Positions 10,050-19,350 of a DNA stretch of 64,000 nucleotides are shown here, piece by piece. The position numbers were made by a program, and so were the translations under genes. Numbering within the stretch: the stretch's first letter is position 1; each line of letters opens with the position of its first letter. Source of the DNA: Tricholoma matsutake (Eukaryota; Basidiomycota; Agaricomycetes; Agaricales; Tricholomataceae); contig AP026548.1 of the NCBI GenBank assembly GCA_026075535.2, positions 3,162,001 to 3,226,000 on the forward strand. Reading direction: 5' to 3'. The notes under the pieces were generated by a model. The model saw nothing but the letters and a program-made list of their open reading frames with translations. It ran no database searches and was not told the DNA's origin.

Positions 10050-10132
10050 CAGAGCTATGTGGTGTAGTGGTTATATTGGCTGTGCTATGATGTTTTCATC
10101 TAATGCTGAGGGTTCAATTCTGGCTCATGACA
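10050..10132 (+). other. tRNA-like A-box/B-box module, right end of copy B
   Basis: TGGTGTAGTGGTTATATTGG (from 10060) and GGTTCAATTC (10111-10120) match A and B boxes with about 45 bp between. It is the counterpart of 4456-4530 and faces outward. Confidence 0.5.
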
Positions 10133-10564
10133 TTTATTTTATTACTTAGTAGTAATAAAGACTCCTGGTTAAATCCCAGTGGAGTCCCGGTGGATTCCTG
10201 GTAGAGTCCTGGTAGAGTCCTGGTAGAGTCCTGGTGGATTCCTGGTACCAGAGTCCTGGGGAATTCCAGGAACTCCTCCTGGAAGAGTGTAATTTACCAG
10301 GAATCAACCAGGAATCCTCCTGGAATGGGAAGAGCCAGGAATATATACTTGAGTCACAAATGGCTGGAACATTGGTTCCCAATAATCCTGGAGGATTCCT
10401 GGTCTTCCTGGCAGGAATGCCAGGATTCCTCCAGGATTCCTCCAGGAATACGTGGGGGAGGACGAAGACCTCCTTACTGTCCATGTGTGACCATCATTTT
10501 CTTCCTTGGGTAGGTTCACATATTTCCTGCTGATACCATCCGCTACGGGGTTTAGGCAGCCAGG

Positions 10565-11341
10565 TCAGTGTTGTACATCCATGATCTGGTGGGCTAACAC
10601 GCCATCCCTCCAACGAGCATGGGTGGAGTTGAGTTTGTCATTTAGCAGGTGGTCTCTGAGTGCCTGACAGTCTGTTTCTAGTTCCACTGGGTAGCCCCAT
10701 ATAAGGTCGGAGAATTTGTCTAAAGAGAACTTCAGTGCAGCAAATTCTAGTAAATATGGTTTGTACTTCTCTTCTGTCTCAGATGTTCGTTTACTGCCAA
10801 ATGCGACTGGATGTATATGTGTGATGTCCTTTCCATTTGGCAAGACCGTAGTATGTCTTTGTGACAGCATGCCTGCAAAACCATATTTGCAACCATCAGT
10901 GGTAACGATGAAGGGTGTTCCATCAAATTTTGGTCCTTTCAAAACTGGTTCATTGGTTAAGGTGATTTTCAGTCCCAGGAAGGCTTTTTCATGTTCTTCC
11001 TTCCGTAGACCTGCCAGCAAGTGTCCTTTCATGGCACATCGATATGCTGCTTTACCCTTTCCCTTTGGAAGGTCAAGGCCTCTGGCTAGGTCAGTGAGGG
11101 GTTGGGCCAAGGCTGCATAGCCTTTGATTAGCGATCTAAAATAACCTGTAAGTCCTGTAAATGCTGCTAGATTCTGTAGATCTGTGGGCCATTTCCAGTC
11201 CACGATGGCTGTTAGTTTTGTCAAATCTGGTTTTATACCCATTGGTCCCACTCTTGCTCCCGCAAAGGTGGCTTCAGTCATGAAGAATTTTGACTTGGCT
11301 GCTGATAGAGAGAGCCCTTTTTCTCTTACCCTGGTTAGCAA
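10565..11341 (-). CDS. RT connection and RNase H domain of the gypsy element
   Basis: The 258-residue frame starts with the end of the RT thumb/connection (SAAKSKFFMTEATFAGARVG, GIKPDLTKLTAIVDW, NLAAFTGLTGYFRSLI). These are the classic Ty3/gypsy residues after the palm. RNase H follows (PFIVTTDGCKYGFAGMLSQ with the catalytic Asp in TDG, YLLEFAALKFSLDKF, ELETDCQALRDHL with TDCQAL). The frame then continues past a stop to ADGISRKYVN before the copy B insertion. It is separated from the RT core only by a stop/frameshift near 11343. Confidence 0.85.
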   Translation of the reverse strand: MLTRVREKGLSLSAAKSKFFMTEATFAGARVGPMGIKPDLTKLTAIVDWKWPTDLQNLAAFTGLTGYFRSLIKGYAALAQPLTDLARGLDLPKGKGKAAYRCAMKGHLLAGLRKEEHEKAFLGLKITLTNEPVLKGPKFDGTPFIVTTDGCKYGFAGMLSQRHTTVLPNGKDITHIHPVAFGSKRTSETEEKYKPYLLEFAALKFSLDKFSDLIWGYPVELETDCQALRDHLLNDKLNSTHARWRDGVLAHQIMDVQH

Positions 11342-11344
11342 TGT

Positions 11345-12514
11345 TCAAATGTTGGCCAATGTTTCTTCAAAATCATCTCCAGCCATTCCACCGTCGTCTA
11401 CGAACAGTTCAAAAAGTATACCTATGAGGTCGCCAAGTGCTTGAGCTGTCATTTCTGCAAAGGTAGAGGGCGCACCTGTTAATCTGAAGGGCATGTGCTT
11501 GTAACAGAAGTACCCCCTTCCTTCCACATAGAAGCATACGTATGGTTGGTCCTCTGGGCTGATTTCGCAAGCATAGAATCCTGCTGCAAAGTCGAATGTA
11601 TTTACCCATTGGTGGCCACTCAGGCACTGTTGCTTGGCCCATATGTCTCCTTGGGGCATAGGTGGTACCTGTGTTACTTTGTTCAGTTCGGCAAAGTCCT
11701 GGCACACTCACCACTTAGTTTGTGTTTCTTCTGGTACAGTGTCTGGCCATTCAGAATTTCTCGGTGGGAGGTTTTTGAAGGCTGAAGGTATTCCAGCGGT
11801 GATGCATTCATCATTGACCCAGTGTTGCAGTCCTTCTAAGTTTAGACCTGTGCCTTCATGTGCTTTCTTTGCCAAGGTAGTTGCACTGCAACACTTGACC
11901 ACACTGTGGCTGATTGGGGCAATTATACCTGCCTCTAACATTTTGTCGAGCACACCATTGAAGTATTCCTTTTGAGGGCCGCTGAGAGGACATTGATTTA
12001 CCTTCTTTTTAAATGTTGTGCCGTTGGGTATGTGTAGTTTGTGTGTGGCTCCTGCTACTACCATTACCTCGCTCATGGATAGTGTAAAGCAGTCAGCGAA
12101 CTCGCAGAGTAGGTTATCGATGCTTACGCATTGTTTTTCAGTTAAATCATCACCTATAGTTAGTTCCAAGAGCACTGTGTTCACACGCTCAACTTTAAAT
12201 GGGTCTGATGACCAGGTGAACACCACTTTGTCTAGGTCCCTGGAAAGTATTTTTTGCTCTGTGCCAGTATTGATGTCATGTTCTTCTGACCCAATGTTCC
12301 ATATGTTGCCTTCACTTGGTTTGGGGTCTGGGCTGTTGGGTATATTATTAGTAAGAGGTATTTTGGTGGAGGATGAAAGCTGGGCAGTTAATTGTCTATC
12401 TTTCTGTAGTGATTTCCCTATCTCTTGCGCTTTGCTGATGTGCATTCTGCTCGAGACCTCCTTTTGTGCAAGCTGTTGGCTACTCGCCACTGGGCACGTT
12501 CCACTTTTGTACAT
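11345..12514 (-). pseudogene. Reverse transcriptase core of the gypsy element
   Basis: Two adjoining frames (11708-12514 and 11345-11707) cover the RT. The first carries the linker and fingers (KLHIPNGTTFKKKVNQCPLS, GIIAPISHSVVKCCSATTLA). The second carries DFAELNKVTQVPPMP, NTFDFAAGFYACEISPED, the primer-grip-side HMPFRLTGAPSTFAEM and the catalytic box FVDDGGMA (YxDD class). A stop at 11708 between W and MCQDF breaks the frame (CVCQDF on the other side reads through as one protein). Best read as a single decayed polyprotein. Confidence 0.85.
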
Positions 12515-13563
12515 CTCTTGTTTCCATCCTGCATGAATGGGTGTTGAGTTTGTGGTGTTGTGAGATTCTGGTGCATGTGCCTGTCCTGTGCCTCTGGATG
12601 CTCAGTTCTGGTTTCTTGATGACTCTCGTGTTCTCGGGGGGGATGCACAGAGATCCCCCTTGGAGTTATGCACTGGTTATTACCGGAATTACCGTTCACT
12701 GGAAACAGTGACTGGGTTCTTCCTTCCAACTTGTGCTGGTTCTGTAGTATGACCCAGTTGCCATCCTTGGGGATCTTTATGATGTCCAGGTCATAATCAT
12801 GCACCGCTTTGAACTTCTTCAGGAGGGGTTTCCCAAACAGCACTGACCAAGCCCCATTGCTATCGAAGACCTCAAAGGTACCTCTATGCAAGACGTCTGC
12901 TGCTGTGACACTTCCTGTCCATGTTCCAGCAGATGGTATCAGCCTACCATCTGCCATATGCATGATACAATTTGACTTCCCCAGCATTTTGAGGCGGTGC
13001 TTGACAGTTTGGAATGTCCAGAGATCAACAGCGTTCACCATTGCTCCATCGTTGAATGTGCTATTTAGCCTCACGATTTCTCCTTGTGGTACATGTAATT
13101 TGACCATGTATTGGAACGGTGTGGTTCTTGTTTCGTTGTCATCGCTCTCCATGCAATACAGATCAACGATATGAGATTCTGCTTGGGCGGTGTACATGGT
13201 GGTGTCTGGTTTACTATTCACATCTGTAAGTAAGAGTTTGTCTTCCTTCTCTACAGTAAACCTTGCGCTCAATGGCATTTCATTGTCCTTGGATGACGCC
13301 TTCTCACACCCAAGGACTGTTCCTCTGCTATCATGCTCGTTTCCTTGGGTTGTCAGTGGGACCTCTTGTTCTATGTTGACGTTCTCGGGCATGAAGTCAT
13401 TGTCATCGGGTGGGGTTGGGGTTGTAGAGGGCTGAGGTGTAGACGGGGGTACGGGTGGTAGTATATACTCAAAGGTGGGAGTTGGGCTGGTTGCAAGGTC
13501 GGGTAACGATGGGAATATGTAAGAGGCAGTTAGGGATGGTGCTTCACTCAACGCAGTCATCAA
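12418..13563 (-). CDS. Aspartic protease region of the gypsy element
   Basis: A 381-residue frame. Residues 1-110 are proline/threonine/glutamate-rich and disordered (PPVPPSTPQPSTTPTPPDD). The middle has a retropepsin-like domain: VKLHVPQGEIVRLNSTFNDGAMVNAVD, where FNDGAM takes the place of the usual D(T/S)GA motif, then GSVTAADV, FDSNGAWSVLFGKPLLKKF and HDYDLDIIKIP. The last 90 residues are low-complexity and basic. The frame overlaps the RT frame by about 100 bp, which suggests a frameshift mutation rather than programmed overlap. No gag domain precedes it. Confidence 0.75.
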   Translation of the reverse strand: MMTALSEAPSLTASYIFPSLPDLATSPTPTFEYILPPVPPSTPQPSTTPTPPDDNDFMPENVNIEQEVPLTTQGNEHDSRGTVLGCEKASSKDNEMPLSARFTVEKEDKLLLTDVNSKPDTTMYTAQAESHIVDLYCMESDDNETRTTPFQYMVKLHVPQGEIVRLNSTFNDGAMVNAVDLWTFQTVKHRLKMLGKSNCIMHMADGRLIPSAGTWTGSVTAADVLHRGTFEVFDSNGAWSVLFGKPLLKKFKAVHDYDLDIIKIPKDGNWVILQNQHKLEGRTQSLFPVNGNSGNNQCITPRGISVHPPREHESHQETRTEHPEAQDRHMHQNLTTPQTQHPFMQDGNKRCTKVERAQWRVANSLHKRRSRAECTSAKRKR

Positions 13564-13596
13564 AGTGGCAGGCAGAAATCTGCCTTTAGGGTCGCA

Positions 13597-13860
13597 TCAT
13601 ACAGGTTTTGCCAGTGTTGCGGATGCAAGGCTCACCACGAGGTGAAGCAGGATGCACAACATGAGGTGCATAGACGGGTGCATGTTGCAGGGACGTGATT
13701 GGGTGTTATGGATGTAGACAATAACAAATGTGGGCGAGCAATCAGAGGGCAACGTTGAGCTGAAAAGGATGGTAACTGAGATAAATGAGACGAGAAGGAG
13801 CAAATTGTGGAAATGGAAGTGGTCGGCTGTATGCGTCGAGTTCGAATTCCCAGTTGTCAC
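13597..13860 (-). CDS. Leader ORF with hydrophobic segments
   Basis: An 87-residue frame directly behind the primer-binding site. It holds two hydrophobic stretches (LLLLVSFISVTILFSS and MLCILLHLVVSLASATL). No domain is recognisable. It occupies the place where gag would be expected but does not resemble gag; it may be non-coding leader. Confidence 0.25.
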   Translation of the reverse strand: MTTGNSNSTHTADHFHFHNLLLLVSFISVTILFSSTLPSDCSPTFVIVYIHNTQSRPCNMHPSMHLMLCILLHLVVSLASATLAKPV

Positions 13861-13862
13861 CA
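13840..13862 (-). other. Primer-binding site candidate
   Basis: On the minus strand TGGTGACAACTGGGAATTCG starts 2 bp after the 5' LTR end (...CCTCCA-TC-TGG). The opposite strand reads TTCGAATTCCCAGTTGTCAC then CCA, the shape of a tRNA 3' end, so tRNA priming is likely. I did not identify the tRNA. Confidence 0.6.
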
Positions 13863-13864
13863 GA

Positions 13865-14095
13865 TGGAGGCGTGTGGTCTCTCAGGGTCTCGTCTACTAC
13901 TAGACAAGACGGTTCGGACAGGGCTCGGGTCTACTACTAGACGCGAGTCGGAAAGGACGCAGACAAGCAAACCCCCTTCTCTATCTGCAACATGCATGTG
14001 TCTATCTACAAGGTCACGTGACCACTAAGGGGAATGCTGGACTCTGGCACAGCTCTGCTACGGGCTCTGCTATGTGCGCTACTGCCATGGCTACA
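13865..14095 (-). repeat. 5' LTR of the gypsy element
   Basis: 231 bp, TG...CA on the minus strand, aligned gaplessly to 2309-2539. It retains CpG at many sites where the other copy has TpG or CpA. Confidence 0.88.
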
Positions 14096-14099
14096 ACAC

Positions 14100-14220
14100 C
14101 AGGCAACACCAACTCCTACCTGCTATGATGGCAGCATATCGAAACATGTTGGAGAGTCAAACAAGAGTGGCTAGTATTAGGGCAGCTATACAGGATGATT
14201 TGAGATAATGGAGAGAGACT
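14100..14220 (+). pseudogene. Right part of the gene split by the gypsy element
   Basis: The frame RQHQLLPAMMAAYRNMLESQ...IRAAIQDDLR-stop is the in-phase continuation of the exon ending at 2308 once the retroelement and one target duplication are removed. It reads as a helical C-terminus. No family recognised. Confidence 0.45.
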
Positions 14221-14299
14221 TACCTCTGGAATTATATATTGGATCACCCTTATTTACATTTGGACCATGAAAGATATTCGAATGTATGTGAAACGATTA

Positions 14300-15396
14300 C
14301 AACAATATAAAACCACCCTACAAAATGAAAATGACATGACAAAACGACCCGACAAAATGACCCGACAAGGTGATGACCACATAAAATGACAATGTGATTG
14401 GATCATTTTGTTGGTGTATTTTGTCAGGTCGTTTTGTGCAGTCATTTTGTTGGGTCATTTTGTTGGGTCATTCTTGTTGGGTCATTTTGTCAGGTCATTT
14501 TGTCAGGTCATTTTGTCAGGTCATTTTGTCGGGTCATTTTGTCAGGTCATTTTGTCGGGTCATCTAGTGTCGGGTCATCTAGTGTCGGGTCGGGATACTT
14601 ATCTGGTCATTTTGTTGGGTCATTTTGTCGGATTTTTTTTTGGGTCATTTTATGGGGTCATTTTGTCAGGTCATTTTGTTGGGTCATCTAGTGTCGGGTC
14701 ATCTAGTGTCAGGTCAGGATACTTATCTGGTCATTTTGTGGCATCATTTTGTCACACCATTTTGTCTTATCATTTTGTCGGGTCATTTTGTCAGATCGTT
14801 TTTTTGGGTCATTTTATCGGGTCATTTTATTGGGTCATATTGTCGGGTCATTTTGTTGGGTCATTTTGTCGGGTCATTTTGTGGGTTCATTTTGTCCGGT
14901 CATTTTGTGGGTTCATTTTGTCAGGTCATCTAGTGTCGGGTCATCTAGTGTCAGGTCGGGATACTTATCTGGTCATTTTGTCAGGTCATTTTGTCGGACT
15001 GTTTTGTCTTATCATTTTGTCAGGTCATTTTGTCAGATCGTTTGTTCGGGTCATTTTATCGGGTCATTTTGTCGGGTCATTTTGTCGGGTCATTTTGTCG
15101 GGTCATTTTGTTGGGTCATTTTGTTGGGTCATTTAGTGTTGGGTCATCTAGTATCAGGTTGGGATACTTATCTGGTCATTTTGTCAGGTCATTTTGTCGG
15201 GTCATTTTGTCGGGTCATTTTGTCGGGTCATCATGTCATTTTGTCAGGTGATCATTTTGTTGGGTCATTTTGTCGGGTCGTTTTGTCTGGTCATTTTGTT
15301 GGGTCATTTTGTCCAGTCATTTTGTCAGATCATCTAGTGTTGGGTCATCTAGTGTCGGGTTGGGACACTTATCTGGTTGAAACAATACTACTCTAA
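14300..15396. repeat. Array of the GGTCATTTTGTCG unit
   Basis: About 1.1 kb of a 13-14 bp unit (GGTCATTTTGTCGG and variants) in plus orientation, with a short inverted stretch at 14310-14385. A composite of about 45 bp (TAGTGTCGGGTCATC-TAGTGTCGGGT, then GGGATACTTATCTGG) recurs near 14567, 14690, 14926, 15130 and 15335. The array ends with GGTTGAAACAATACTACTC-TAA at 15396. The same right end occurs at 30396. Long open frames through it (repeating SGHFVGSFCRVI) are artefacts of a repeat length that avoids stops. Confidence 0.85.
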
Positions 15397-18300
15397 TCAA
15401 TAATAACACCCAATCGAATAAATGACTTCCTTACTGTATCAGCAAAATCCTCCCATATCGCCTCCTGTTGTGCAGCATAGATCTTATGTCCATGAGAGTA
15501 ATCAGCCTCTTTTCTCTTCCTCCACTCTGCTGCCCGATAATTGAAGTATGCTGTTGTCCATTTTATCTCATACTGAACAAGGGTGTTTTCCTCCATTGCT
15601 CATTCAAATGCTGCTTTTGCTCTCAGCCAGTTCACCCTGTGAACTAGATATATCTTTAGTTTTACAAATCAGTCAATCTTTCATCCACTCACATTCTTTC
15701 ATATAATTAGATGACAAACTGTCACCCTTGACATCCATATACCAGAACCATGGTAATGAATCGTGCTTCCATCCAGACTCCTTTGGGTTTATCAATGTAG
15801 TACTCATCTTTAGATGGCTCTGATCAAGGATCTGGAATCGATCTAGCATTTCTTTTGAAGCTCCCGATGACACCAGGGCTTCCCTACCAGCCCAATAGTT
15901 TTGAGCATAGAGTCATAACACCTGGTCAGTAGAGTGAATACCAGCCCAAGATTTTGTCTTTCCTGTTTTAGGTCCTTTGGGTCAGATCTTTGTAATGAAC
16001 AAGAAAGCTTTCTTTCCCAGCATGAGCCTGATCCCTTTGAGGTTGTCATTGCACTGCCCACTCCGAAGTTCTGTCTCGAGCTTTGCCAACTCCACCAGGC
16101 CTCGCTCTCTGATTGCTTTGGAGGTCAGAGATTATGGCAACACGATGATGAAAGTCTCAGGCCTGTTTCCCGATCCCACATCATTGAATGGGTTGGATGA
16201 AACAGGGCAAGAGATTAGATCAATCTCACCATCGTCATCAGTGATGAAGACTTTGGAAGGTTCATAGGAGGAACTGATATTTTCCAATGATGAGTCAGGT
16301 CAGAGAAAGTGATTTGCTTTCCTCTGATGATCCAAGATTCTTGTGAGAAGCCGACTTCATTTCTTAGTAATTTTGATTTGCTTGGTCATTGTCGGGACAC
16401 CACCAACTTGTCTCAGGTAACTTTGTAATGACAGCCTGTCACAAGAAAGGAATGAAAATGCTGACAATAGCTTTATTAAACACTTACTGAGACTCTTGAA
16501 TTGAGATCCCTTCCGAAAGGAATTCAACTGCAGAGACTTTGCCCAACAGCTGTTCTCGGCTCAATTGTAACTGCATCTCAGCTTTACCTGGGGCTGATCC
16601 AGGTAATGCTTGAGATCAGGGGATTGGAAATGAGAAATGAAGAGGACAGTACCATGTTTGCATTTCAGGGCATAGTAATCCATACTCTTGACATTTTTAT
16701 CCCGATTTTGTTGCACCGTCATCTCACCCTCTTGCCAAGCTTCTAAATCTGCTGGCGCCGCTGACTCAGTCAGTTTCTTATAGGATTCTTCTGACCCCTT
16801 CAACAAATTCATTGCCCATTTCATCTTCCAAACCAACAACAATTCTACATTAAATAAGGTAGTCAATATTCAGTGTAGGGGAAGGATGATGAGATATTTA
16901 CTCATGCTGATTAGCTTCTTCCAGTTCGAGTGATTCATGTGGTCATCCAGAATTTTATTCCGATGGGCCATAGTTGCACCCTTGGCACTTCGGGATGTTT
17001 TGTTCAAGAGAGCCCACAGAGTTTCCACAATTTTGCCATCAATTACACCACTCCCTGGCACATATGCCAATGTATATCTTGGAAGGCAATCATCAACATG
17101 TCCTACCACATGAAAGTCCCCGATCGCTCCTGTGATCTTAAGACCTTCTGGGATAGACAGAAAGGGTGACTGATTCACTTGGAGGAGAAAGTTGATTATC
17201 CACTGACAAAAGATGTTGTATACGAGTAGTGATCGATTGATTCTTGCTGTTCAGGGCTTTACAAATTGCATAGTCAATGTTTTTCTGCCTGTAAATTCAG
17301 ATGAAAGGGCTTGTAAATTGAGGATTCGTGATGGGAAGAGACTTACTGCTCTCCTTTTTGGAAGTCAATGGTGGCCTCAGGTTGAAAAAATCCATGCTGA
17401 AGACAAACCACCGATCCGATACCACTTGCATCATAGCCAGCAACATTGACATTCCGATCAGCTTTGAACTCGTTGCATGTACAGGGAGGCTGCTTGAATT
17501 CCCTGGCTATCTTGAGGTGAGCCATATAATCCGAGCTCTCTGTCATAAAGCTCTGGCCATTTGTCAGTGGCACATCATCCTCAGCTCGTTTCTGATGTTG
17601 ATGAGAAGCTGTAAAGTTCCCATCAATGGCAAAAGACTGAGTATAAACCCATCTAAATATCTTTAGTGTTTATCAGGGACTTGGTGTAAAAGTAGTGCTT
17701 ACTGTTCTTCATCGTTCTTCCAATCTTTGGGCAAATTAATCCCAACCTGTGGACAGGTGGGGCAAAGGACAGTGAGATCCCTGAGTCCTGGACTTTCAAT
17801 GTTATGCCCAAATCCATGCCACTTCAGATGTTTGAGGTTTTGGAATTGCCTTGTACATTGGAGAAGTTCCTGATATCGGTCCTGGGAGATTACATGAGTA
17901 TTAGTGTTGGGATGATCAGTATTTCAATGGGTGGGATGGAGCTTACTGGAATAGTTTCAGGAAAGCATGTGGAGGTAAATCTCCTCAGCTTCTGGTAGTA
18001 ATGCCAAGCAGAGGATTTGCACTCCTGGTTTTTGGCAAGGAAGGAATCTAGACCTTCAAATGTGAACAAGGTCTTGACTTGCTTGAAGGAGGCAGGGAAG
18101 AAGTGCAGATCAAGGGCCTGTATATCATCAGGTATGTGTCCAGGGCACCTGCACCATTGGATCGGAAGATGGTGGACACCATTGCTATGAACGATGACTA
18201 GTACATTCTTTGCATAGGTAGTTTTATCCCTAACATCTCTCTCCAGCAACGATCTGTCATCATCCAATTCCATTTGAGAGAAAGGAACTGAGCCAAACTC

Positions 18301-18741
18301 GAGGTCATCATCATCATCATCATCTAATAACTTGGATGGGAGATCAGGAAGGCCGAATGGCTGTTCATCCTCACCCTCATCTTGGTGGGAGTCATTGCTG
18401 GGGTTTGAGGGGTATAGCTTCCCACCATGACTGAAGTGAAGGGTAAGACCGGCCTGTAGGAGGGTGGAATCTTTGAAGTACTCATTTTCCCAGTGTTGAA
18501 TCTTGTGAACTGGGTTGTTCCAATGAGCCTTCTGACAACAGTCCTTGCAAAACATTGGACATCCAAGACAGTCCAAACAACACCAGTCTCCTGATGACCC
18601 ACAGCTGCTGCAAAGCATCTCAATCAGAGGTGCCTTGGATGAGAGAATACGTGCTAAATAGAACTTCCTTTTATGCAGGTAATCCCTCATGTAGTCATTT
18701 TGTGACTGAATACAAAAGGTCAAAAAGGTATTGAGGGCCAA
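15393..18741 (-). pseudogene. KDZ transposase with CxC2-type cysteine cluster
   Basis: A multi-exon minus-strand gene. The first long exon (17890-18741) has SQNDYMRDYLHKRKFYLARIL, then the cysteine cluster CSSCGSSGDWCCLDCLGCPM-FCKDCCQKAHW, the CxC2-like domain that precedes many fungal KDZ transposases. Further exons carry PPCTCNEFKADRNVNVAGYD, HGFFQPEATIDFQKGE, then VYNIFCQW, GDFHVVGHVDDCLPRY, VIDGKIVETLWALLNK and LDDHMNHSNWKKL. The C-terminus has SLPWFWYMDVKGD and ends at 15393 (FIRLGVIID). Relative to the family's usual YDxxCQW and DGE, this copy has YN (17215-17217) and DGK (17033-17035); both are G-to-A changes. Probably catalytically dead. A possible upstream exon lies at 18906-19145. 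Confidence 0.8.
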
Positions 18742-19342
18742 ATGGGTAACGCTCTCACCTTAGACTTTGGAAGTTGGAGGGTTCTAAGAGCACATTGTCA
18801 AAGTTAATATTTTGTCTATCTTCAACTGAAATTGAGGGAGTCAATCCATTGATAGGTTTGGAAGGGGACTTGGATGGGGACATGGAGCAGTGTAAATTTT
18901 GTTTGCTAACTTTCATCTACATCTGGAAAAAGGTCTGGATTGATGACCATGGGAGTACTGGTGATCCACCAAGGATTGAGGTATGGTTCCACAGTCCTTG
19001 TCAAGTCGATGTCGGTAGTAGCCTCCCTGAGCGATGAAAGGCTTCCCTTGAATGTGCCCATGTCTGAACTTGATATGTCAGTGACCAAGGAGTGCAGTCT
19101 TTTTTGAAAAGGGGTGAGATAAAGGAAGTTGTTCTCAAGGATCATCCATCCAAGTATAATTTCCAGAATCCCCTAACACTGGATAAAATGTAGTTATGTA
19201 GGAGTAATGCAACTTACAAGTTCTTGCTTCATCCTGGCTTTCCAAATATGATAATACTCATTGAGACCTGACTGACGATGAGGCTGTTTAGCTTCAAGTG
19301 TTGCTGCTCCAGCCCAGGAGCAGAGATAATCAACAACTGCCT
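18742..19342 (-). other. Upstream region of the KDZ gene
   Basis: The minus strand is open at 18906-19145 (LTPFQKRLHSLVTDISSSD...), which could be a 5' exon of the KDZ gene. The family has a long disordered N-terminus, so homology cannot be judged by eye. Otherwise I see no gene here. Confidence 0.3.
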
Positions 19343-19350
19343 GGCATGTT

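Larger units (their letters stand above)
8163..10472. mobile_element. Non-coding TIR element with 9-bp TSD (MULE-like), copy B
   Basis: CTTACTGTC lies directly outside both ends (8154-8162 and 10473-10481). The left end TGAACTTTACACTCCCCCAC matches the opposite-strand right end GAGGTCTTCGTCCTCCCCCAC. Next to both ends are CCAGGAATCCTGG-type repeats. It interrupts the gypsy frame between RNase H and integrase; removing it with one TSD restores the frame HTWT|VSEDWEA. It lies in the opposite orientation to copy A: the modules appear in reverse order. There is no coding gene; frames at 8887-9351 come from GC-rich hairpin DNA. Confidence 0.78.
2309..14095 (-). mobile_element. Ty3/gypsy LTR retrotransposon, full length but decayed and nested
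   Basis: Two 231-bp LTRs (2309-2539 and 13865-14095) bound the element, flanked by the direct repeat ACAC (2305-2308, 14096-14099; possibly AACAC with the last LTR base). On the minus strand the order is 5' LTR, primer-binding site, small leader frame, aspartic protease, reverse transcriptase, RNase H, integrase core, integrase C-terminus, membrane-segment ORF, purine tract, 3' LTR. RT-RH-INT order identifies Ty3/gypsy. No gag-type CCHC knuckle was seen. The body is interrupted by insertions at 3652-7029 and 8163-10472 and by in-frame stops, so it is not autonomous. Confidence 0.88.

Noticed and set aside
4456..10132. True tRNA genes at the A-box/B-box modules
   Set aside because: No complete cloverleaf could be drawn: acceptor and anticodon stems do not pair; best called tRNA-like.
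14408..15136. 242-residue and other long ORFs with repeating SGHFVGSFCRVI (also at 27118-30400)
   Set aside because: Produced by a short stop-free tandem unit; open in several frames and both strands, no start context or codon bias.
15393..18741. A TET/JBP dioxygenase gene near the KDZ transposase
   Set aside because: Such pairs are known in mushrooms, so I looked for an HxD-type dioxygenase around the gene; none of the nearby frames shows it.
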